Assembly: GCA_016288815.1 (NCBI GenBank) | Contig: JAEELF010000052.1 | Location: 1 to 45,296 of the forward strand | Direction: 5' to 3' | Source of the DNA: Ruminococcus sp. | GTDB taxonomy: Bacteria > Bacillota > Clostridia > Oscillospirales > Ruminococcaceae | DNA length: 45,296 bases | In this document: positions 14,891 to 24,146 of the stretch, in pieces | Numbering within the stretch: position 1 is the stretch's first letter | Layout: each line of letters opens with the position of its first letter | Program-made: the position numbers and the translations under genes | Notes under the pieces: model-generated | What the model was told of the DNA's origin: nothing | Seen by the model: the letters and a program-made list of their open reading frames with translations, nothing else | The model's database searches: none

Positions 14891-16330
14891 ATGAAATATA
14901 GAAGGATAGCCGCTCTCGCGGCAGCACTTATGATGATGGGAAGCGCTTTCAGCTGCGGCGATATCAATGAGTCCGCAGGCGGGACTGTGTCCGGGACGGA
15001 GTCGCAGAGCTCCGCGGACGGACAGTCTGCCGGCAGCGGCGGCTCGGATACCTCGAACAGCGGCAATAATGCTTCCGGAGGGAACTCCGATACACAGCAG
15101 TCCGGCGGCTCGGACTCCGACAGCAGTACTCCGGACGGCGGCTCACAGTCCCCGGAAGGAGGCAGCAGTGAGCAGTCGGGCGGGTCTTCGTCAGGCGGCA
15201 GCAGCAGCTCCGGCGGGAACAGCTCTTCGTCAGAGGGCGGATCGTCCTCGGGCGGCGGAGACAGTTCATCTTCAGGCGGAGGTTCGTCATCGGGCGGCGG
15301 AGACAGTTCATCTTCGGGCGGAGGTTCGTCATCAGGCGGCGGAGAGAGCTCGTCCTCGGGCGGAGGTTCATCGTCAGGCGGCGGGGAGAGTTCCTCGTCA
15401 GGCGGGAGCAGCTCCTCTGAGGAGGAAGAAGAGTTCACCGCTAAGATCACCCTCGGCTCCTCTCCGAGTTGCACCGGCAGCAATGTCTTCATTGAGGGCT
15501 CGACGGTCAAGATAACTGCTGGCGGCGACTACTACTTCACGGGCTCGGTCAGCGACGGGCAGATATTCGTCGATACGACCCTCGAGGAGAAGGTAAAGCT
15601 CGTTCTCGACGGGGTGAGCATTTCAAATTCCACGGGTCCCGCGATACTCGTCTATGAGGCGAAGGAGTGCACCGTGAAGGTCAAGGCGGGAACGGTCACC
15701 AACCTCAGCGACGGCGGCTCAGACCAGATCTACGACGGCGTTATCTTCTCCAACGATACGCTCACTATCAAGGGCGGCGGCGAGCTCAATATCAACTCCA
15801 ATAACGCCCACGGCATCGCAAGCGACGACGATATCATCATCGACAACGGTACGATCAATATAACCTCGGTCAAGTCCGGTATGCTCGCGCACGACAACAT
15901 CACGGTCAACGGCGGCACGCTCACTATCAAGGGCGGCACGAACGGCATTAAGTCCAAGGGGTCGGTCAACATAAACGGCGGCAGGACGGTCGTTTCCGGC
16001 GGTACCAAGGAGGAGAAGAGCTCCATTTACGCTGCTACCACCTTCAGCTACACCGGCGGCTACGTCTTTGCGGCGGGCAATAAGGTGACTGCACTCACGA
16101 GCTACGCGAACCCGTATATCGTGGTCAGCTGCGGCTCTCAGCCGGCGAACACGAACGTCAAGCTCTACCTCAACGGCTCGGAGATGGTCTCCTTCGCTCC
16201 GCACAACAACTTCGCGTGCATTCTCATGCTCGCGCCCGAGATCACCGACGGCAGCTCCTTCGGAGTGGACATCGGAGGCTCGCGCTCGGATTTCTCGGTC
16301 GGCTCAGATCAGAACCTCTTTACATTATAA
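14891..16330 (+). CDS. Cthe_2159-like (carbohydrate-binding DUF4353) secreted protein with Ser/Gly-repeat linker
   Basis: The 479-residue product begins with a signal peptide (MKYRRIAALAAALMMMGSAF) ending before SCGD, so it is probably a lipoprotein modified at Cys, though the lipobox AFSC is imperfect. Residues of about 25-180 are almost pure Ser/Gly/Asp/Glu, with repeats of SSSSGGGSSSGGGD. The C-terminal 300 residues show repeated beta-helix rungs (NGGTLTIKGGTNGIKSKGSVNING, shortened here: GGTLTIKGG, GSVNINGG, DTLTIKGGGELNINS), as in Cthe_2159 of Clostridium thermocellum, a polygalacturonate-binding protein. It follows the VTC and DUF4956 genes but after a 189-bp gap with two repeat structures. 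The start is ATG 14891 behind AAAGGAG. The substrate here is unknown. Confidence 0.85.
   Translation: MKYRRIAALAAALMMMGSAFSCGDINESAGGTVSGTESQSSADGQSAGSGGSDTSNSGNNASGGNSDTQQSGGSDSDSSTPDGGSQSPEGGSSEQSGGSSSGGSSSSGGNSSSSEGGSSSGGGDSSSSGGGSSSGGGDSSSSGGGSSSGGGESSSSGGGSSSGGGESSSSGGSSSSEEEEEFTAKITLGSSPSCTGSNVFIEGSTVKITAGGDYYFTGSVSDGQIFVDTTLEEKVKLVLDGVSISNSTGPAILVYEAKECTVKVKAGTVTNLSDGGSDQIYDGVIFSNDTLTIKGGGELNINSNNAHGIASDDDIIIDNGTINITSVKSGMLAHDNITVNGGTLTIKGGTNGIKSKGSVNINGGRTVVSGGTKEEKSSIYAATTFSYTGGYVFAAGNKVTALTSYANPYIVVSCGSQPANTNVKLYLNGSEMVSFAPHNNFACILMLAPEITDGSSFGVDIGGSRSDFSVGSDQNLFTL
15259..15406 (+). repeat. 42-bp coding tandem repeat (Ser/Gly linker)
   Basis: Units of 42 bp begin at 15259, 15301 and 15343, with a partial fourth at 15385. 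Each encodes a 14-residue Ser/Gly unit with one acidic residue (Asp, later Glu). This is a low-complexity spacer whose length may vary by slippage. Confidence 0.85.
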
Positions 16331-16338
16331 TACTGCTG

Positions 16339-16370
16339 CGGCGGGACGGCTGAATGCCTCCCGCCGTTGC
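16339..16370 (+). terminator. Terminator of the VTC/DUF4956/Cthe_2159 cluster
   Basis: CGGCGGG (16339-16345) and CCCGCCG (16360-16366) form a GC-rich stem followed by TTGCTTTATTT. Confidence 0.75.
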
Positions 16371-16498
16371 TTTATTTATATTATCAATAAAATGTAAATT
16401 TGCATTCTGTTATAACTTGTTAACTGAAAATTAACTATAAATTTCCGAGAAAAAGTGTGAAATCTATATCTTTGTGCAGTTTAGTATACTATTGTATA

Positions 16499-16527
16499 TT
16501 GCCAAGTGTGTTTTTTTGCAATATAAT
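16499..16527 (+). promoter_or_regulatory. Promoter of a candidate noncoding RNA
   Basis: TTGCCA (16499-16504) and TATAAT (16522-16527) are separated by 17 bp, giving an expected start near 16534. No open frame follows. The surrounding DNA is notably AT-rich compared with the rest of the window. Confidence 0.75.
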
Positions 16528-16533
16528 AGATAC

Positions 16534-16781
16534 AGCAATTGAGAAATTGGTGTTCAGTATCAAGTACCCTCCCCTCTCATGTGCTTGATACTGGATATTA
16601 ATTGCTTGCTTGCAACAGAAATAGTTTCATTAACAAATAAAACTAACCCCTTTCATTTGTAATTTTTTCATGTTTTCTATTCTCAATCACTTTTTTTAAC
16701 TTATTCTTTGGCTCGGTCCACAGTGCTAAGCGGTTTTCCGTTTGGATCGGCAGCAGCTCCCTGTCAGGGAGCATTTTTTTG
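16534..16781 (+). ncRNA. Candidate small RNA with C-rich hairpin loop
   Basis: The interval has a sigma-A-type promoter at one end and an intrinsic terminator at the other, with no credible frame between. Near the 5' end GCAATT (16535-16540) can pair with AATTGC (16600-16605). This encloses a 13-bp stem (16555-16567 with 16581-16593, one G-U type mismatch) whose loop is CCTCCCCTCTCAT (16568-16580). A second C-rich stretch (CTAACCCCTTT) lies further on. Exposed C-rich loops are a feature of Gram-positive regulatory RNAs that pair with Shine-Dalgarno sequences, and this loop is complementary to AGGGGAGG-like sites. I do not recognise a named RNA family. Confidence 0.55.
16756..16781 (+). terminator. 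Intrinsic terminator ahead of the RHH gene
   Basis: GCTCCC (16756-16761) and GGGAGC (16767-16772) around TGTCA are followed by ATTTTTTT. It would end the candidate small RNA and insulate the regulator promoter downstream. Confidence 0.88.
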
Positions 16782-16803
16782 CTTTGTGAAATTTGCGTGA
16801 AAA

Positions 16804-16846
16804 ATTATATAATCCGCTTGACAAATTACATAATGCGTGATATGAT
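16804..16846 (+). promoter_or_regulatory. Promoter of the RHH-clpB unit with two palindromic operators
   Basis: TTGACA (16818-16823) and TATGAT (16841-16846) have 17-bp spacing. The perfect palindrome ATTATATAAT (16804-16813) and the near-palindrome ATTACATAAT (16825-16834) flank the -35 box and are 21 bp apart, two helical turns. Each is followed by a CG-containing triplet. The arrangement fits cooperative binding of a dimeric regulator such as the RHH protein encoded next. Confidence 0.65.
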
Positions 16847-16869
16847 ATATGTAACAGAGGAGGCGAAAT

Positions 16870-17493
16870 ATGAAACGCAGTGTCTATAGTCTCGTCCTCA
16901 TGGACGACGTGATAAAAGCGGTCGATCAGCAGGCTTACCGCCTCGGGACCAGCCGCTCCAACCTCATAAATCAGATACTCGCCGAGCATTTGTCCTGCGT
17001 CACGCCGGAGATGCGTATGCGCGATATCTTCGATCAGCTGTCTGCGCTCGCCGGGGGACGCTTCCAGATACTCCAGCAGCGCTCGGCTTCGCTCATGACT
17101 CTCCGCACCGCGCTTGAGTACAAGTACCGCCCGACCATTTCCTATAAGGTCGAGCTCGAGCGGCAGCCGGACGTCTACCTCGGTGAGCTGAGAGTACAGA
17201 TACGCACCCAGAACGAGCGGCTCCTTGCGATGTTCCGCAGCTTCTTCGTGTGGCTCGCGGAGCTCGAACACGGTATCATCGGGAGCAAGTATTCCTGTGA
17301 GCTGTCGCAGGCGTGCTTCACGCGAAGGCTCATCAATCCCGGGCTCTCCGACGAGGAGACCGGCGAGGCGATAAGCTCCTACCTGACATGGGTCAACGGC
17401 GCTGTGCAGCAGTATTTCGCCGACCCGGAGCACTTCCCTGCCGCTCATATGGAAAAGGAGCTGCGCGGTGTGCTCGGCGGTCAGCCCATTTAG
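16870..17493 (+). CDS. Ribbon-helix-helix (CopG-like) regulator with unknown C-terminal domain
   Basis: The first 45 residues fit a ribbon-helix-helix fold. A beta strand (VYSLVLMDD) is followed by helix A (VIKAVDQQAYRLG), a turn TSRSN and helix B (LINQILAEHL). RHH proteins dimerise and insert the strand into the major groove. The remaining 160 residues are not recognised. They are rich in helices and conserved-looking aromatic residues (FRSFFVWLAELEHGIIGSKY) and may form a ligand- or protein-binding domain. AGGAGG precedes ATG 16870. clpB starts 55 bp downstream with no terminator between, so a role in controlling the disaggregase, together with autoregulation, is a reasonable inference. Confidence 0.75.
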   Translation: MKRSVYSLVLMDDVIKAVDQQAYRLGTSRSNLINQILAEHLSCVTPEMRMRDIFDQLSALAGGRFQILQQRSASLMTLRTALEYKYRPTISYKVELERQPDVYLGELRVQIRTQNERLLAMFRSFFVWLAELEHGIIGSKYSCELSQACFTRRLINPGLSDEETGEAISSYLTWVNGAVQQYFADPEHFPAAHMEKELRGVLGGQPI

Positions 17494-17548
17494 ACAGAAA
17501 ATGTACCCGCGATAACTTCGGAATAACTTATATAAGGAGGATAACATC

Positions 17549-20143
<2,595 letters not shown>

Positions 20144-20157
20144 CGCCTTTTCGCGCT

Positions 20158-20196
20158 CCGCTCCGGATCGGGCTAATTTCCGTCCGGAGCGGTTTT
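20158..20196 (+). terminator. clpB terminator
   Basis: CCGCTCCGGA (20158-20167) and TCCGGAGCGG (20183-20192) form a perfect 10-bp stem followed by TTTT. Confidence 0.88.
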
Positions 20197-20291
20197 ACTG
20201 CGAAAATCTGCGGTTTTTATTGCCTTTATGAATAAAAATACCTCCATAAAGCGCTTAGAATAGGCGAATTTGTCAATTTTTTCGGATTTCC

Positions 20292-20320
20292 TTGACAAAC
20301 CGACGCAAAGGGTATATAAT
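20292..20320 (+). promoter_or_regulatory. Consensus promoter of the HU gene
   Basis: TTGACA (20292-20297) and TATAAT (20315-20320) with 17-bp spacing form a perfect consensus pair. The leader of about 68 nt contains nested short stems (GGGC/GCCC around CGCG/CGCG). Confidence 0.9.
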
Positions 20321-20394
20321 TCAAGTATAAAATTTAGGGCAGAGCAACGCGATATTACGCGGGAATCAGCCCAGAAAGCATGGAGGATAAATCA

Positions 20395-20673
20395 ATGACA
20401 AAGACTGAACTCATCAGCGCTGTTGCTGAAAAGGCTGACTTCACAAAGAAGAACGCAGAGGCTGCTGTTAACGCAGTTATCGCTTCTATCACAGACGCTC
20501 TCGCAAGCGGCGAGAAGGTTTCCCTCGTTGGCTTCGGTACATTCGAGGTTCGTGACCGCAAGGCTAAGCAGGTAATCAATCCTCAGACCAAGAAGATGAT
20601 GACAGCTCCCGCTTCCAAGGCACCCGCTTTCAAGGCTGGTCAGGCTCTCAAGAACGCTGTTAACAACAAGTAA
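20395..20673 (+). CDS. HU family DNA-binding protein
   Basis: HU proteins are small dimeric nucleoid proteins that bend DNA. The 92-residue product reads MTKTELISAVAEKADFTKK at the start, has GEKVSLVGFGTFEVRDRKA in the saddle and NPQTKK in the DNA-binding arm, all standard. An upstream ATG (20380) is rejected because the GGAGG site lies between it and ATG 20395. Codon use is strongly biased (AAG, GCT, GTT), as expected for an abundant protein. The next gene starts 17 bp downstream and shares this bias. Confidence 0.97.
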   Translation: MTKTELISAVAEKADFTKKNAEAAVNAVIASITDALASGEKVSLVGFGTFEVRDRKAKQVINPQTKKMMTAPASKAPAFKAGQALKNAVNNK

Positions 20674-20690
20674 TCACGGAGGTATCTATT

Positions 20691-21065
20691 ATGCCGAGAA
20701 CTACTAAGAAGGCTGCTGAGGCGGCTGAGACAAAGGTTGAGGAGACAGTTGTCGTAAACGAGGCTGCTCCTGCTGAGAAGAAGGCTGCTGAGAAGAAGGC
20801 TCCCGCTAAGAAGGCTGCTGCTAAGAAGCCCGCTGCCAAGAAGCCTGCTGCTAAGAAGCCCGCTGCTAAGAAGACTGTTGTTGCTCAGGAGAACGTTTAC
20901 GTTCAGTTCATGGGCAATGAGTACACTTCTGCTGACCTTATCGCTAAGGCTAAGAAGGCTTCCGGCGTAAAGGCTCCTAAGAAGGTTGACGTTTATGTAA
21001 AGCCCGAGGACAACATGGTTTACTACGTTGTTGATAACAACGCAGGCAGCTTCTCCCTTTCGTAA
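20691..21065 (+). CDS. DUF6465-type protein with histone H1-like Lys/Ala repeats
   Basis: The 124-residue protein has a Lys/Ala/Pro-rich N-terminal half with repeated AAKKP units (about residues 30-63), like histone H1 tails. A compact C-terminal domain of about 55 residues follows (VYVQFMGNEYTSADLIAKA ... KVDVYVKPEDNMVYYVVDN). The C-terminal part resembles the DUF6465 family of Clostridia. It sits 17 bp after HU with the same strong codon bias and ends in its own terminator, so both are probably made in quantity from one mRNA. A nucleoid-associated role is inferred from the basic tail and context. Confidence 0.8.
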   Translation: MPRTTKKAAEAAETKVEETVVVNEAAPAEKKAAEKKAPAKKAAAKKPAAKKPAAKKPAAKKTVVAQENVYVQFMGNEYTSADLIAKAKKASGVKAPKKVDVYVKPEDNMVYYVVDNNAGSFSLS

Positions 21066-21082
21066 TCTTACCTGATAACACT

Positions 21083-21113
21083 AAAGGCTGTGCGATCGTG
21101 CACAGCCTTTTTG
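21083..21113. terminator. Bidirectional terminator after the HU operon
   Basis: AAAGGCTGTGC (21083-21093) and GCACAGCCTTT (21100-21110) form an 11-bp stem with a six-base loop and a following T run. It sits between convergent genes. Confidence 0.92.
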
Positions 21114-21124
21114 TTTTGTCTGTT

Positions 21125-22225
21125 TCATTTTCTCTCCGAGAAATAATAGTCGAGCATGAGATCGACCATGAGCGAATACGACTCGACGCCCTCTTCCCTG
21201 CCGTTGAGCTTGATGTTGGTGTCCATCGCCTTGGTCGAAGCGGTGCTGACCTTCTCCGTGGAGATGATCTCCTTCTTCTTGTTGTCCTCCCAGTAGGTGT
21301 CCGGCAGGAAGCGGAACCAGTCGCGGCGGACCTGATCGGAGATACGGTCGGTGAGGTAGTATGCCTCGGTGATGTTGTTGTCGTAGATCTGGTTGTGGAC
21401 GTACTCAAGTCCCTCGATGTAGCCGGCGTAGCGGAACTCGACGTTGTCGCTCAGGGTAGTTGCGACATACGCGATGAAGCTCGCTTCGTCCTCCTGTATG
21501 AAGCCCTTGAGGTGGGCGTATTCGTGGCAGACGGTGTCGGGGAGGTTAGTCCTGACCATGTCGTCGTTGTAGTTCGCTTCGAGCGAGAACGGAAAATATA
21601 TCCCCGAGAGGTGGGACTGGCTCATGAAGTAGGAGAACTGTATCGGCTTTGCCTCGGGGTAGTAGCCGTCGAGCTGCGGGAAGAGCTCCGCGGCTTTTCC
21701 CATTGCGGCACGGGCTTCGAGGGTGACGTCGGCGGTGAGGTAAAAGCGGTCGTCGCTGTCGCGCGGGACGAGCGGTGCGGTCTTGTTTGCGGCGTCGATG
21801 AGGGCGGAATAGAGCTGTATCAGCTCATCGCGGGTGTGTCCCTCAGAGATGTAGAACTGCTCGGACATGGGGGTGGTGCGGTACATGACGAAGCAGTTGA
21901 GGGTCTCGGTGGTGATTATGTAGGTGAGCACCCACAGGGCGGTCAGCGCGGCGATGCCGGCGGTCTTCCGGCGCGTCTTTTTGCGGAAAATGAGCAGCAG
22001 GACGGTCAGCGGTATGCCGACGATGACGAGCAGTATCGCGAGGACTATCATTATCTCTCCGAGCGAGAACGGGAAAAAGTCCGTGAGCATGGAGAACACG
22101 TTCGAGATGTGGGGGAAGATCTTCTGGACGTAGAAGTCCGCAAACGGGCGGGATATCATCGCGATGACGTATATCAGCGCCATGACGGTCGATATCAGCA
22201 CCGGGATAAGATATCGTTTTTTCAT
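21125..22225 (-). CDS. DUF3810 membrane protein with HExxH motif
   Basis: The 366-residue protein has an N-terminal helix (YLIPVLISTVMALIYVIAM), two further helices (about 55-80 and 90-115) and a large outward domain. That domain carries CHEYAHLKG (about residue 235), an HExxH zinc-protease signature, followed by EDEASFIAY, where the glutamate may be a third ligand as in gluzincin enzymes. This matches DUF3810, whose function is not established. The open frame reaches 22279, but AAGGAGG lies 5 nt before ATG 22225. It is a single gene with its own promoter, convergent to the HU operon. Confidence 0.88.
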   Translation of the reverse strand: MKKRYLIPVLISTVMALIYVIAMISRPFADFYVQKIFPHISNVFSMLTDFFPFSLGEIMIVLAILLVIVGIPLTVLLLIFRKKTRRKTAGIAALTALWVLTYIITTETLNCFVMYRTTPMSEQFYISEGHTRDELIQLYSALIDAANKTAPLVPRDSDDRFYLTADVTLEARAAMGKAAELFPQLDGYYPEAKPIQFSYFMSQSHLSGIYFPFSLEANYNDDMVRTNLPDTVCHEYAHLKGFIQEDEASFIAYVATTLSDNVEFRYAGYIEGLEYVHNQIYDNNITEAYYLTDRISDQVRRDWFRFLPDTYWEDNKKKEIISTEKVSTASTKAMDTNIKLNGREEGVESYSLMVDLMLDYYFSERK

Positions 22226-22250
22226 GGGAGCCTCCTTGGGCTTTTTTATT

Positions 22251-22279
22251 ATTATATCACAGGCTCCGGGGCTTTTCAA
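22251..22279 (-). promoter_or_regulatory. Promoter of the DUF3810 gene
   Basis: On the minus strand TTGAAA (22274-22279) and TATAAT (22251-22256) are separated by 17 bp. The leader is about 20 nt. Confidence 0.8.
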
Positions 22280-22464
22280 GAAGATGAGCGGGCGAAAAGT
22301 ATTATAAATGTTGGAATCTCAAAAGGGCGCTCCTGCACAGCGTGCCAAAAAGAGAACCGAGCAGGGACGCCGGGTGATTCCCCACAGTGGGGTGAAATGT
22401 CACGAAATGAGACGCCGGTGGTTTGTGGGGAAAAGTCCGATTCAGGAAAATTTTCAAAAAATAC

Positions 22465-22493
22465 TTGATTTTTCCCGGGATCCGTATTATAAT
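22465..22493 (+). promoter_or_regulatory. Promoter of the pheS T-box transcript
   Basis: TTGATT (22465-22470) and TATAAT (22488-22493) are separated by 17 bp, with an expected start near 22500. Confidence 0.85.
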
Positions 22494-22499
22494 ATATGT

Positions 22500-22736
22500 C
22501 AGAACCCTATGACCGAGAGAGTAGGTCTGCAAGAAGTCCACAGAGAGGAGCGGTGAGGTGTGAGCGCTCCGGCTTTGAGCGTTCCGAAGTTCACTCGTGA
22601 GGGGCAGGACGGAAGCGCTTGCGCGTGGTAGGCTCTGACGTAGGTCTGCGTTAAAGACAAGAGAGTGTCGGCTCTCCTGACAATGGGTGGTTATAAGCAA
22701 GGTTTTACGTCTTGTCCTGTTGGACAGGACTTTTTT
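22500..22736 (+). promoter_or_regulatory. T-box riboswitch specific for tRNA-Phe
   Basis: The leader reads uncharged tRNA and switches between terminator and antiterminator. In stem I, CGAG (22514-22517) pairs with CTCG (22594-22597). The AGTA loop-E strand (22520-22523) lies opposite the specifier TTC (22590-22592), which is followed by A, so the codon is Phe. The T-box stretch GGGTGGTTA (22685-22693) offers UGGU to the tRNA 3' end, matching a discriminator A. The terminator GTCCTG/CAGGAC (22714-22730) with a T run precedes pheS. Gene context and specifier agree. Confidence 0.9.
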
Positions 22737-22759
22737 GTTGTCACGACACATTTTTATGC

Positions 22760-22836
22760 AGGGGCTGGCGTCCTCGGCAGCCCTCGCCGTGAGGCGGCAA
22801 ATCATCATATGCGGGACGTTGAGGACGCCGTCCCCT
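22760..22836. repeat. 77-bp REP/MITE-like inverted repeat between T-box and pheS
   Basis: The ends 22760-22775 and 22821-22836 are inverted repeats matching at 14 of 16 positions (AGGGG-NN-GGCGTCCTC). The interior is GC-rich with small stems. It lies after the T-box terminator and before the pheS ribosome binding site, so it is part of the pheS mRNA leader. Confidence 0.6.
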
Positions 22837-22860
22837 ACGCTAATTCTTTGAGGTGAAAAA

Positions 22861-23889
22861 ATGAAAGAACAACTGGAAAAAATCGAAGCGCTCGCCAAGC
22901 AGGAGCTCTCTTCCTGCACCGAGATCAAGGCTCTCGACGACCTGAGGATAAAATTCCTCGGCAAGAAGGGCGAGCTCACCGCTATCCTCAAGCAGATGGG
23001 CGGTCTCTCTGCTGAGGAAAGACCTGTCATCGGTCAGCTCGCAAACAAGGTCCGCGCTGACATCGAGGAGGCTCTCTCCGAAAAGCTCACTGCTCTCAAG
23101 TCGGAGGCGCAGTCCGCGAAGATAAAGGAGGAGAGCATCGACATAACCCTCCCCGGCAAGCACGCTCCTATCGGCAAGCTCCACCCGCTCACAAGGGTCG
23201 AGAACGAGATCCGCGAGATCTTCATGGGTATGGGATTCGACATCGCTGACGGTCCCGAGATCGATGACGACTACCACGTTTTTGAGGCGCTCAATCTCCC
23301 GCCCGATCACCCTGCACGCGACACGCAGGATACCTTCTACATCGAAAAGACCGGCGAGACTATCCTCCTCCGCACGCAGACCTCCTCCGTTCAGGTCCAT
23401 GTCATGGAGAACCAGAAGCCGCCGATACGCATTATCTCCCCCGGACGTGTTTTCCGTTCGGACGCCGTTGACGCTACTCACTCTCCCCTGTTCCACCAGA
23501 TAGAGGGTCTCGTAGTTGACAAGGGCATAACCATGAGCGACCTCAAGGGCACGCTCGAAATGCTCATGAAGAAGCTCTACGGCAATGAGTGCAAGCTGCG
23601 CTTCCGTCCGCACCACTTCCCGTTCACCGAGCCGAGCTGTGAGGTGGACATCAGCTGCTTCAACTGCGGCGGAAAGGGCTGCTCGATGTGCAAGGACGAG
23701 GGCTATATCGAGCTCCTCGGCGCGGGTATGGTACACCCGAAGGTCCTCGAGGGCTGCGGTATCGACAGCAGCGTTTACTCGGGATTTGCGTTCGGACTGG
23801 GTCTCGAGCGTATGGTCATGGGACGCTATGACATCAACGATCTCCGTCTGCTCTATGAGAATGATGTGAGATTCCTCGAACAGTTTTAA
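22861..23889 (+). CDS. pheS: Phenylalanine--tRNA ligase alpha subunit
   Basis: This is the catalytic subunit of the alpha2-beta2 enzyme that charges tRNA-Phe. The 342-residue length is normal. The N-terminal coiled coil (1-90) is followed by the class II core, with motif 1 near HPLTRVENEIREIFMGMGF, motif 2 near RIISPGRVFRSDAVDATHS and motif 3 in FAFGLGLERMVMGRYDI. A Cys cluster (CFNCGGKGCSMC, about residues 260-271) is present, as in many bacterial PheS. It is controlled by the T-box upstream. The start follows GAGGTG. Confidence 0.97.
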   Translation: MKEQLEKIEALAKQELSSCTEIKALDDLRIKFLGKKGELTAILKQMGGLSAEERPVIGQLANKVRADIEEALSEKLTALKSEAQSAKIKEESIDITLPGKHAPIGKLHPLTRVENEIREIFMGMGFDIADGPEIDDDYHVFEALNLPPDHPARDTQDTFYIEKTGETILLRTQTSSVQVHVMENQKPPIRIISPGRVFRSDAVDATHSPLFHQIEGLVVDKGITMSDLKGTLEMLMKKLYGNECKLRFRPHHFPFTEPSCEVDISCFNCGGKGCSMCKDEGYIELLGAGMVHPKVLEGCGIDSSVYSGFAFGLGLERMVMGRYDINDLRLLYENDVRFLEQF

Positions 23890-23916
23890 GCGCACTAAAT
23901 TAGAATGATGATTCGA

Positions 23917-24088
23917 CAAGCCGGCAAGCGGCTTGTGGCAAGTGATGACGAACTTCCGCAAGGGAACGCCCTCTCTTGCAGGGCGTTCCCTCTTGCAAAA
24001 CGATTCACTGGATCGTTTTGCAATTCACCCTTTGCGGAGCGCCCTTCGGTTTAGTTTCGCTTCGCCTTATAAGCTGAAAGCGAAGCGA
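23917..24088. repeat. Cluster of four hairpins between pheS and pheT
   Basis: Perfect stems follow one another: CAAGCC/GGCTTG (23917-23935), GGGAACGCCCT/AGGGCGTTCCC (23962-23990, loop CTCTTGC), TTGCAAAACGAT/ATCGTTTTGCAA (23993-24023) and TCGCTTCGC/GCGAAGCGA (24057-24088). The second has a covarying relative at 42759-42787 with the same loop. No coding frame is credible. The insertion makes the pheS-pheT gap 257 bp, whereas these genes are usually almost adjacent. Confidence 0.8.
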
Positions 24089-24146
24089 CCAGAGGCGCTG
24101 CCTTTGGAATCCCATTGCTGCGACTATTTACGAAAGGAACAAAGAT

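Noticed and set aside
16534..16781. Candidate small RNA as 6S RNA or tmRNA
   Set aside because: The 5' and 3' ends do not pair into a rod with a central bubble, and no tag-peptide frame or tRNA-like ends are visible.
20691..20880. AAKKP repeats as a simple-sequence artefact rather than a gene
   Set aside because: The gene has a good ribosome binding site, a folded C-terminal domain, strong codon bias and a terminator right after it.
21098..22468. A 456-codon plus-strand frame opposite the DUF3810 gene
   Set aside because: It starts inside the HU operon terminator region and has no motif. The minus-strand gene has a promoter, ribosome binding site and HExxH motif.
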